The position numbers were made by a program, and so were the translations under genes. From positions 1 through 12,372 of the forward strand of contig JAQGOI010000048.1 of the NCBI GenBank assembly GCA_028293685.1: DNA of 12,372 nt, in the 5' to 3' direction. The notes beneath the pieces are model-generated. The model had not been told where the DNA came from and searched no databases. It was given only the letters and a program-made list of their open reading frames with translations. Each line of letters begins with the position of its first letter. Positions within the stretch are counted from its first letter, which is position 1. This document shows positions 1-6,005 of the stretch, piece by piece. The DNA is from Lysobacteraceae bacterium (GTDB lineage Bacteria; Pseudomonadota; Gammaproteobacteria; Xanthomonadales; Xanthomonadaceae).

Positions 1-826
1 GGAAGCAGCCGGTCTCCAGCACGCGCAGCAGCTTGACCTGTCCTGCCGGCGGCAATGTGCCGATTTCGTCGAGGAACAACGTGCCGCCATCGGCGGCTTC
101 GAACTTGCCTTCGCGTGCGCGCTGCGCACCGGTGTACGCGCCGGCTTCGCTGCCGAACAATTCCGCTTCGATCAACTCGCCGGGAAGGGCCCCGCAGTTC
201 AGTGCGACGAACGGTCCATGCTTCACCAGCGAGTTCGCGTGGACGATCTCGGCGATCTTCTCCTTGCCGGCGCCGTTGGGGCCGGTCACCAGCACCGGCA
301 GTTCGGAGCGCGCAACCTGGCAGGCCAGCGCGAGCACGCGTTCGCTGGCGGCGTCGGCAAAGACAAACCCGCACAGGTCGTAGTCGCGTTCGAGCGCGGT
401 GCGCCGGCGCCGTTGCGCGGTGCGATGCCGGGCGAGCTCGCGACGTGCTTCGGACAGTTCCAGCAGGTTGTTCACCGTCGCCAGCAGCTTGCGGTCGTCC
501 CAGGGCTTGGCCAGGTAATCGGCTGCACCAGCCTTGACCAGGTCCACGGCGGATTCCAGCGACGTCCACGCCGTCAACAGGATGACCGGCAGGTCCGGAT
601 GGCGTGCGCGGATCTCTCCGAACAGGGTGATGCCTTCCTCGCCGGACGTGGTGTCCGCGCGGAAGTTCATGTCCTGTACCACCAGGTCGAAAGGCTCGCG
701 CGCGAGCAACGCGAGGCCATCCTCTGGAGATGTCACCGCATGCGTGTGGATGTCATGCAGCGAAAACAGCGTTTCCAGTGCGGTGGCAACTGCGGGGTTG
801 TCGTCGATGACGAGGATGGTCGGCAT
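1..826 (-). CDS. NtrC-family sigma-54-dependent response regulator (3' end outside window)
   Basis: Two-component regulator that, when phosphorylated, should use ATP hydrolysis to open sigma-54 RNA polymerase complexes. 275 codons are visible. The receiver domain (about 3-118) has the acidic pair D8/D9, phospho-acceptor D52 in VVQDMNF, T85 and K107. A charged linker (about 122-145) leads to the AAA+ domain: Walker A GPNGAGKE (182-189), the sigma-54 contact loop as GAYTGA (229-234, where GAFTGA is usual), and Walker B LFLDEIG (250-256). The rest of the AAA+ domain and the expected C-terminal Fis-type helix-turn-helix lie beyond the window. The start ATG is the one preceding the canonical receiver beginning PTILVIDDN; no clear Shine-Dalgarno precedes it. 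It is the last visible gene of the export operon, 97 bases after the second permease, with a REP-like hairpin between. Inference: it activates the sigma-54 promoter in front of the operon. A sensor kinase gene may follow outside the window. Confidence 0.94.
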   Translation of the reverse strand, partial: MPTILVIDDNPAVATALETLFSLHDIHTHAVTSPEDGLALLAREPFDLVVQDMNFRADTTSGEEGITLFGEIRARHPDLPVILLTAWTSLESAVDLVKAGAADYLAKPWDDRKLLATVNNLLELSEARRELARHRTAQRRRRTALERDYDLCGFVFADAASERVLALACQVARSELPVLVTGPNGAGKEKIAEIVHANSLVKHGPFVALNCGALPGELIEAELFGSEAGAYTGAQRAREGKFEAADGGTLFLDEIGTLPPAGQVKLLRVLETGCF

Positions 827-844
827 TGGATCGGCCAGCTGCGA

Positions 845-917
845 AGGATGTGGTGAGCGTAGCGAACCGCATCGTTCGCCGCGATCGATGCGGTTCGCCT
901 ATGGCTCACCACATCCT
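845..917. repeat. REP-like inverted repeat pair between permease and regulator genes
   Basis: Two arms of about 30 bases form a large inverted repeat. AGGATGTGGTGAGC (845-858) and GCGAACCGCATCG (862-874) are matched by their exact reverse complements at 904-917 and 886-898. The central loop is 11 bases, and there is a small asymmetric bulge (3 versus 5 bases). Each arm is also a small hairpin by itself, GATGTGGT pairing with ACCGCATC. The outer end, read on the minus strand, begins GTAGGATG; a GTAG start is typical of REP elements of Stenotrophomonas and relatives. It fills most of the 97-base gap inside the operon. In mRNA it would form a long stable stem that could protect the upstream message from 3' decay, lower expression of the regulator relative to the transporter, or attenuate transcription. 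No U-tract follows, so it is not a standard intrinsic terminator. Confidence 0.82.
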
Positions 918-923
918 ACGTGT

Positions 924-2159
924 TCACACGCTGCGGGTGGCGATGGCCGGTGGCACGGCGGCGGCGCGGCGCGCCGGACCCAGTACCGCGAGCTGGCCCA
1001 GCAGCCACAAGGTCACCGCACCTACGGGTAGATACATCGCCGGCAATCGCGGCAGCTCGTATTTCCCCATCAGCAGCTGGTTGATGCCGTAAGCCATCAG
1101 CATTCCGATCACGATGCCCACCGTCGCCAGCAGGAAATTCTCGGCCTGGAAATAACGCAGAATCTGACCGCGCGTCGCGCCCAGCGCACGGCGAATCCCG
1201 ATCTGCTTGGTGCGTTGCTGTACCCAGAAACTGGCAAGTCCGACGATTCCCAGTGCGGTGACCACCAACAACGCGATGCACACCGCGATCAGCAGCCACA
1301 TCATCGAACGATCCTGCCTGTAATACTCCGAACGCAGTGCCTCCATCGACTTGGTATTGTCGGTAAGGATGATGCGGTCGGGTCCATTGCGCTTCAACGC
1401 TTCGACGACAGCTTTCAGGACTTCGTCGCGACGCGTCGGATCGGTGACCCGGATCAGGTAGTTGCCACCGACGGTATAGGGAACCTTCACCGGCAGGATC
1501 ATCGAGTAGTCGTGCGCCACCGGGCCACCTTGGTCGCTTGGCCGTACCAGATGTTCGACGATTCCGACAATGCGGATCGGTTCGTCGCCCCAGCTGTAAA
1601 ACGAGCGACCCAGCGCATTGCCGTCCGGGAACAGCTTGTTGGCCATGCTCCGCGTGATGATCGTCGACGGGATGGCGACTTTGCTGTTGGGGGCGTCGAT
1701 CGCCGCCCAATCGACCAGCTCGTCACTGGTGAAATTCCGGCCCGCGACGAGTTTCAAGCCAAGGGTCTCGACAAATTGCTCGGTGCCCATGTACACGGTT
1801 GAGCTGAGGGTCGGCTGGCTCTGGTCCTTCGTGTACGTCACCGAACTGTTCCATGACGAATTGACGAAGGGAACCTCGTTGGTGACGATCGCATTCCTTA
1901 CGCCAGGCAACGCACGCAGCGTAGCCAGGTCGCTGGCGGTCAGCGCGGCCGCGTTGTCATCCTTGCCAATGCCTGCCATCTGCACGCGAACCAGTTCGCT
2001 TTCCGCCAGGCCGCTTGACCCCCCAACACGGTCGACGCGTTCGCCGATGAGGAACAGCGCGTTGCAGATGATCGCGCAGCTCAACGCGATCTCCATCACG
2101 ATCAACGCGCTGGCCGTCTTGTGGCGACGCAGGGTAGAAAGGATCGGACGAAATTCCAT
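924..2159 (-). CDS. MacB/FtsX-type ABC transporter permease (second of two)
   Basis: 411-residue inner-membrane subunit of a type VII (MacB-like) ABC transporter. Layout: one N-terminal membrane helix (about 17-38); a periplasmic MacB-type core domain (about 40-283); then three membrane helices (about 286-310, 340-362, 376-394). The cytoplasmic coupling segment RTKQIGIRRALGATR (316-330) is the typical contact with the ATPase, and the C-terminal GPARRAAAVPPA is the usual FtsX-family tail. The start ATG is supported by AAGGAG 6 bases upstream. It lies 39 bases after the first permease, so the two probably form a heterodimer with the separately encoded ATPase. Known MacB-type systems move substrates from the periplasm by mechanotransmission rather than through a membrane channel. 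The substrate cannot be read from the sequence. Confidence 0.93.
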   Translation of the reverse strand: MEFRPILSTLRRHKTASALIVMEIALSCAIICNALFLIGERVDRVGGSSGLAESELVRVQMAGIGKDDNAAALTASDLATLRALPGVRNAIVTNEVPFVNSSWNSSVTYTKDQSQPTLSSTVYMGTEQFVETLGLKLVAGRNFTSDELVDWAAIDAPNSKVAIPSTIITRSMANKLFPDGNALGRSFYSWGDEPIRIVGIVEHLVRPSDQGGPVAHDYSMILPVKVPYTVGGNYLIRVTDPTRRDEVLKAVVEALKRNGPDRIILTDNTKSMEALRSEYYRQDRSMMWLLIAVCIALLVVTALGIVGLASFWVQQRTKQIGIRRALGATRGQILRYFQAENFLLATVGIVIGMLMAYGINQLLMGKYELPRLPAMYLPVGAVTLWLLGQLAVLGPARRAAAVPPAIATRSV

Positions 2160-2198
2160 GGCGTACTCCTTGCGGAAAGCGGGCAGGCAGAAGGTCGG

Positions 2199-3527
2199 TT
2201 ACTGCGACTTGAGCTGGATGGCAGGTGCTACCTGGCACGCACGCCAGGCGGGCAGCACGCCAGCCAACAAGCTGGCCACGACCGCAATGACAAACGTGGT
2301 CACAAGCATCGACAGGTCCAGATGAGCGAGCGCGGCATAGCTGGCGGGCTGCTGGCGCACGGCCCACAGACCCAGCAGCGCCAGGCCCAATCCGAGCGCG
2401 CCACCGGCCAGGCCCACCGCACCGGCCTCCACGAGGCACTGCATGAAGATCGCGCGACGCGAGGCGCCGAGCGCACGCCGCACGCCAATCTCACTGCTGC
2501 GTCGCAGAAACTTGGCGAGCAGCAGGCCAACGGTATTCAACAAGCACACCAGCAGGAACCCGAACGCGAGCCACAGTTGAAGCTTTACATCTCCGGGCAC
2601 AACCTTGTTGAAATCGAGCCACTCCATGACATTGCGCAGGCGCACGTTGGTCGGGCGCTCGTAGCGGCCGGCGGCACGCTGCTGGTTGGAGTAGTTCATC
2701 AGGTACTGCCGGTAGGCATCGACCTTAGACTGGCTGTCGAGCTCTACCCAGTACTGGATCCACGTGCAGGACGAATTGACGCCGGTCTGGCCTTCGGGGT
2801 CATCGTTGTCCTTGTGGTCGTCCCAGCAATCCATGCTGCCACTGCGGGACATGTCGAAGTCGCGCGACACGGTGAACGGAACGAACACTTGTTCGAGGTC
2901 GCCGAAATGGTCGCTGTACATGTCGTAGAAGCGTGGCGTCGGATGCCAGGTGGCGACTACGCCGATGACGCGGAAATCATGCTGGTCCAGGCGCAGCGAT
3001 TTGCCGACGCTGTTGCCACCGCCGAACACTTTGTCATTGAGCGCCTTGGTGATCACGACGACGCGGTCGTGCTTTTCGTCTTCGACAGGCGTCCATCCAT
3101 GTCCGTAGAGGAACGGCACGTCGAACATTTGGAAGAAATCGCTGGTGGTATAGCGCGAGTCGGCATTGAAAGGATCCATGCCTGAACGCTGAGGCTCCAC
3201 GCCGACGCTGCCGCCAGTCATCATCGCCTGGTGATCGGCACGTTTCTCGCGCAGCAGCGCTTCGGCGTCGTATCGCGTCATCTGGTCTGCTGGTTCTTCG
3301 CCTGCGGTGAAACCGTCCTTGCCAGCCGGATCGAGCTGGGGATAGAACAGCTGCCCGCTTTTTTCCGGGATGGGATCGCCCGAAAGGACGTGGAACACCG
3401 TCAGCGTGGTCATGCTGGCGCCGATGCCAAGCGCAATCGACAGCACCATCAGTGCCGTGAGGGCCTTGTTGCGCTTGAAGCTGCGCAGTGCGAGGTCGGA
3501 GTAGTAGCCGAACATCGAAGCGGACAT
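2199..3527 (-). CDS. MacB/FtsX-type ABC transporter permease (first of two)
   Basis: 442-residue inner-membrane permease with MacB topology: a helix at about 22-47, a large periplasmic domain (about 50-312), and three C-terminal helices (about 317-338, 365-390, 405-428). The coupling segment SSEIGVRRALGAS (344-356) and terminal motif LPAWRACQVAPAIQL match the FtsX domain. The periplasmic domain contains two cysteines, C234 and C254, in an Asp/Asn-rich stretch that could form a disulfide. The start ATG at 3527 has GAGGA 7 bases upstream; this ribosome site overlaps the TGA of the ATPase gene, so the two are probably translationally coupled. An alternative in-frame ATG four codons later lacks this spacing. 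It is predicted to pair with the second permease and the HlyD-type adaptor in one export complex. Confidence 0.93.
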   Translation of the reverse strand: MSASMFGYYSDLALRSFKRNKALTALMVLSIALGIGASMTTLTVFHVLSGDPIPEKSGQLFYPQLDPAGKDGFTAGEEPADQMTRYDAEALLREKRADHQAMMTGGSVGVEPQRSGMDPFNADSRYTTSDFFQMFDVPFLYGHGWTPVEDEKHDRVVVITKALNDKVFGGGNSVGKSLRLDQHDFRVIGVVATWHPTPRFYDMYSDHFGDLEQVFVPFTVSRDFDMSRSGSMDCWDDHKDNDDPEGQTGVNSSCTWIQYWVELDSQSKVDAYRQYLMNYSNQQRAAGRYERPTNVRLRNVMEWLDFNKVVPGDVKLQLWLAFGFLLVCLLNTVGLLLAKFLRRSSEIGVRRALGASRRAIFMQCLVEAGAVGLAGGALGLGLALLGLWAVRQQPASYAALAHLDLSMLVTTFVIAVVASLLAGVLPAWRACQVAPAIQLKSQ

Positions 3528-3537
3528 GGCGGCGTCC

Positions 3538-4260
3538 TCAGGATTGGGCTTGTGACAGGCTTGATGCGGCCACGCGCACCAGGCTGGGCTCGACCGACAG
3601 ATCGGTCGCCATGCCGTCGACGATGTGGACGTTGCGTTGCGCGCGCGCGGCGAGCTCGGGATCGTGCGTCACCATCACGATGGTGGTGCCCTGGCCGTTG
3701 ATCTCTTCCATCAGCTCCAGAACTCCGCGTGCCATCTGCGAATCGAGGTTGCCGGTCGGCTCGTCGGCCAGGAGCAGGCGCGGACTGCCGGCCAGCGCGC
3801 GCGCGATCGCGGCACGCTGCTGCTGGCCGCCGGACAGCTCGGCGGGGAAATGCTTCATGCGCGAACCCAGGCCGACGCGCGCCAGGGATTCCTCGATGCG
3901 CTGCCTGCGTTCGCTCGCCGACATGCCGCGATAGCGCAACGGCACATCGACGTTGTCGAACAGGTTGAGGTCGGGGATCAGGTTGAAGCTCTGGAAGATG
4001 AAACCGATCTTGCGGTTGCGCAGCTTGCTGCGCGCATCGTCCGACAACCCGCGCACATCCTCGCCGTCGAGCCGGTATTCGCCGCCGGTGAAGTTCTCCA
4101 GCAGGCCGGCGATGTTGAGGAAGGTGGTCTTGCCCGAACCCGATGGGCCGGTCACGGCAACGAATTCACCTTCGCGCACGTGGAGGTCGAGGGCACGCAA
4201 CGCGTGGGTTTCGACCAGTTCGGTACGGTAGACCTTGGTGACCTGGCGCATGTCGAGCAT
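3538..4260 (-). CDS. LolD/MacB-type ABC transporter ATP-binding protein
   Basis: 240-residue cytoplasmic ATPase that powers the two permeases. All nucleotide-binding motifs are intact: Walker A GPSGSGKT (38-45), Q-loop Q90 in FIFQSFNL, signature LSGGQQQR (142-149), Walker B LLLADEP (162-168) with catalytic E167, D-loop, and the switch histidine H199 in VMVTHD. The sequence style (NIAGLL, RNRKIGFIFQSFNLIP, DEPTGNLDS) is that of the LolD/MacB/FtsE group. The open frame continues far upstream, but the start is placed at ATG 4260: an AAGGA ribosome site lies 7 bases before it and the protein then has the normal family length. The gene sits 50 bases after the small unknown gene and directly before the first permease. 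Confidence 0.96.
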   Translation of the reverse strand: MLDMRQVTKVYRTELVETHALRALDLHVREGEFVAVTGPSGSGKTTFLNIAGLLENFTGGEYRLDGEDVRGLSDDARSKLRNRKIGFIFQSFNLIPDLNLFDNVDVPLRYRGMSASERRQRIEESLARVGLGSRMKHFPAELSGGQQQRAAIARALAGSPRLLLADEPTGNLDSQMARGVLELMEEINGQGTTIVMVTHDPELAARAQRNVHIVDGMATDLSVEPSLVRVAASSLSQAQS

Positions 4261-4310
4261 GACGGATTCCTTTTGCTTGGGTGGAGTCGGGGCAGCAGCT
4301 GCCGCCGGGT

Positions 4311-4535
4311 TCAACAGATCCGGAAGCGCGATGCCAGCTCGGCAGCGCGCAGGTATTCGCGATGGCGCCAGCAGGGGCGCAAGGTTGATTCGCCGTTGGC
4401 GCTGGATGGCAGCGGGCTTTCGCCCTTGGCATCGAACGCGAACAGTTGGTGCAGTCGTAGCCGGATCGGCACCGCCGACGCCAGCGTCTGCGCATCCCAG
4501 TTGAGCTGGGTTGGAAAGGACAGAAAAGCGCTCAT
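4311..4535 (-). CDS. Small protein of unknown function inside the export operon
   Basis: 74-residue protein, not recognised. It sits between the adaptor gene and the ATPase gene in what would otherwise be a 277-base hole in a tight operon. The case for a real gene rests on an AGGAGG ribosome site 6 bases before the ATG, built into the last codons of the adaptor gene, and on G or C in roughly three quarters of third codon positions, as in its neighbours. The product starts MSAFLSFPTQLNWDAQ, has an amphipathic stretch around 22-34, a proline/serine-rich middle (about 38-50) and a basic C-terminal part WRHREYLRAAELASRFRIC. It has two cysteines, C55 and the last residue C74. No signal peptide or membrane helix is apparent, so it is probably cytoplasmic. 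It could be an accessory or regulatory partner of the transporter, or an exported peptide; nothing seen decides this. Confidence 0.75.
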   Translation of the reverse strand: MSAFLSFPTQLNWDAQTLASAVPIRLRLHQLFAFDAKGESPLPSSANGESTLRPCWRHREYLRAAELASRFRIC

Positions 4536-4537
4536 CG

Positions 4538-5824
4538 TCAACCTCCTGAAATTCGAACCTGCGGCACGTCGCCGAACAGGTCGCTGCCTGACACCACGAC
4601 GCGGTCTCCCGGCTGCAGCCCGCCGAGGATCTCGACGGCGTTGAGGCTGCTGACACCGGTGCGGATCGGACGGCGAACCGCGCGGTCACCGTCCATGACA
4701 TAGGCAAAACGGCCGCCGTCCTGCTCCAGGAACGGCCCGCGCTCGACCATCAATACGTTGCGGCGCGTATCCAATACGATGCGCGCGCTGAGCCTTTGGT
4801 TCTGCCGCAGCCCCGGTGGTTGCTTGTCGGCGAAACGCAGGCGCGCAGTCACCTCGCCATTGACGACCTCGGGCGACACCGCCGACACCGCACCCGGATA
4901 GGGTTCGCCATTGCCGCTTGTGAGTTGCGCCGGCATGCCGATGCCAAGGTCGCGCGCAAAGCTTTCGGGTACCTTGATCTCCACTTCGAACTTGGAAAGA
5001 TCAACGACGCTGAGCAATGGCGCGTTGACGGCGACGTTCGAACGTTGCGCGACCTGGACCTGGCCCACCTGGCCATCGAATGGTGCGCGCAGCGTCAGCG
5101 CATCCACCTGGCGCTTGAGCTCGTCCACGATCGCGCGCTGGCGGTCGGCCAGCAGGTGCTTGTTGCGTGTGTCCAGGCTGGCGCCTCGACCTTGCAGGCC
5201 GAAATCCTGGCGTGCGTGCGCGACGCCGATTTCCGACTTCTTGAGATTGTCCTGGGCGCGTGCGACTTCGATCTGCGGGACGGCGCCGCCGGCGAAGCCA
5301 CGCTGGTTGCGCTCCAGGTCGCGCTGCGCGGCGACACGGTCGATCTGTGCCTGGTCGAGCAACTTGCTCGCGGTCGAACGCGCCAGTTGTGCATCCAGTG
5401 CCGAGCGGCTGGCCTCCGCTTCCAGGCTGGCGAGCGTGGCCGCCTCCTGCGCGAGATGGCTGCGCAGTTCCGGACTGTCGATCTCGGCCAGCGCCTGGCC
5501 CTGCTTGACGACATCGCCCGCCACGACGTTCAGCGTCACGGTGCCACCGGCAATGGCATACAAGGTCGGGCTGTTGGCGGCGATGACGCGGCCGTCAGCG
5601 GAAATGTCGCGCACCAGATCGCCCCGCGTAACCGGCGCGATGCGGACGCGGCTGGCGTCGAACGAGTGACTGCCGGCGCTCCAGCCCGATAGCAGCCACG
5701 CTGCCAGCACCACGACGCCTGCGCCCACCGCCCCGGCAACCAGCCACGGGCGCCGATGGCGCAGCGCCGCCGATCTGCCATGGGCCAGGGGCGTGTCCTG
5801 TGCGGAGGTGTCGCGAATGCTCAT
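4538..5824 (-). CDS. HlyD/MacA-family periplasmic adaptor subunit
   Basis: 428-residue membrane-fusion protein that should link the inner-membrane ABC permeases to an outer-membrane channel. Layout: a short cytoplasmic N-terminus with basic residues before the membrane helix (about 27-47); first half of the lipoyl-like barrel (about 85-122, VVAGDVVKQGQALAEID); a long coiled-coil hairpin (about 123-240, rich in Ala, Gln and Leu); second lipoyl half (about 242-275, LRAPFDGQVGQVQV); beta-barrel (about 280-350); and a membrane-proximal domain to the end (GGLQPGDRVVVSGSDLF). The frame is open much further upstream, but those codons run into the glmS region. ATG 5824 is chosen because it is the first good start after the predicted sigma-54 transcription start (about 5848); ATG 5863 overlaps the -12 element. 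No strong ribosome site precedes ATG 5824. No outer-membrane TolC-type gene is in view. Confidence 0.92.
   Translation of the reverse strand: MSIRDTSAQDTPLAHGRSAALRHRRPWLVAGAVGAGVVVLAAWLLSGWSAGSHSFDASRVRIAPVTRGDLVRDISADGRVIAANSPTLYAIAGGTVTLNVVAGDVVKQGQALAEIDSPELRSHLAQEAATLASLEAEASRSALDAQLARSTASKLLDQAQIDRVAAQRDLERNQRGFAGGAVPQIEVARAQDNLKKSEIGVAHARQDFGLQGRGASLDTRNKHLLADRQRAIVDELKRQVDALTLRAPFDGQVGQVQVAQRSNVAVNAPLLSVVDLSKFEVEIKVPESFARDLGIGMPAQLTSGNGEPYPGAVSAVSPEVVNGEVTARLRFADKQPPGLRQNQRLSARIVLDTRRNVLMVERGPFLEQDGGRFAYVMDGDRAVRRPIRTGVSSLNAVEILGGLQPGDRVVVSGSDLFGDVPQVRISGG
4542..4547 (-). promoter_or_regulatory. Ribosome binding site of the small operon gene
   Basis: AGGAGG on the minus strand lies in the last three codons of the adaptor gene, 6 bases before ATG 4535. 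It is one of the strongest ribosome sites in the window and decides the start of the 74-residue protein. The adaptor stop codon (TGA, 4538-4540) lies between it and the ATG, so translation of the two genes is probably coupled. Confidence 0.85.
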
Positions 5825-5859
5825 TGCGTTGGAGGCTTTGGATGTTGCCTGATCACTAC

Positions 5860-5875
5860 GCATGCACCATGCCAA
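5860..5875 (-). promoter_or_regulatory. Sigma-54 (-24/-12) promoter of the export operon
   Basis: TTGGCATGGTGCATGC on the minus strand fits the sigma-54 consensus TTGGCAYR-N4-TTGC. The invariant GG (5873-5872) and GC (5861-5860) have the required spacing, and the only core mismatch is A for T at the first base of the -12 TTGC. Transcription would start near 5848, about 24 bases before the adaptor ATG at 5824. The call is supported by the NtrC-type activator at the end of the same operon and by the upstream IHF-like and palindromic sites. No experimental start is known from the sequence alone. Confidence 0.82.
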
Positions 5876-5878
5876 CCG

Positions 5879-5891
5879 CAAGTCATTGATC
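5879..5891 (-). promoter_or_regulatory. Candidate IHF binding site
   Basis: GATCAATGACTTG on the minus strand matches the IHF consensus WATCAANNNNTTR at every fixed position except the first (G instead of A/T). It lies at about -31 to -43 from the predicted start, between the -24 element and the upstream palindromes. This is where IHF usually bends DNA to bring a sigma-54 activator to the polymerase. The motif is degenerate and a chance match is possible, but its position fits. Confidence 0.55.
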
Positions 5892-5910
5892 GGGAAGGAG
5901 ACAGAGCGCC

Positions 5911-5930
5911 CGGACAGTGTCCGCGGACAC
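5911..5930. promoter_or_regulatory. Upstream activator palindrome 1 (likely regulator binding site)
   Basis: GTGTCCGCGGACAC (5917-5930) is a perfect 14-base palindrome. It overlaps a second one, CGGACAGTGTCCG (5911-5923), symmetric about its central G. The repeated half-site is CGGACA/TGTCCG. The main palindrome is centred at about -75 from the predicted sigma-54 start, a normal enhancer distance for NtrC-type activators. Inference: this is the binding site of the response regulator encoded at the end of the operon. It is also 76-95 bases before the glmS start codon. Confidence 0.7.
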
Positions 5931-5938
5931 CCGCATGC

Positions 5939-5949
5939 GTCCGCCGGAC
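5939..5949. promoter_or_regulatory. Upstream activator palindrome 2
   Basis: GTCCGCCGGAC is an 11-base palindrome with a central C and uses the same half-sites as palindrome 1; the right half extends to CGGACA (5945-5950). Its centre is about 20.5 bases from that of palindrome 1, close to two helical turns, so two activator dimers would bind on the same DNA face. It is centred at about -96 from the predicted sigma-54 start. Confidence 0.62.
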
Positions 5950-6005
5950 ACATCGGCAGTTCACGCAGTGCCGCTACACTTCGCGCTTCCAAGGGAGACA
6001 TTTCC

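Noticed and set aside
2121..3185. 354-codon plus-strand frame opposite the permease genes
   Set aside because: Antisense shadow of a permease with clear membrane helices and motifs; no ribosome site and no family features.
4290..4302. GGCAG-CTG-CTGCC hairpin between the small gene and the ATPase gene
   Set aside because: 5-base-pair stem with a 3-base loop and no U-run; common by chance in GC-rich DNA.
4261..4707. Upstream extension of the ABC ATPase frame giving 389 residues
   Set aside because: The extra part overlaps the small gene and the adaptor gene and has no ABC-family match; ATG 4260 has a ribosome site and gives normal length.
5975..5980. TACACT as a -10 box for glmS
   Set aside because: Position would suit a short leader, but no acceptable -35 is found 16-18 bases upstream; kept only as a remark in the glmS entry.
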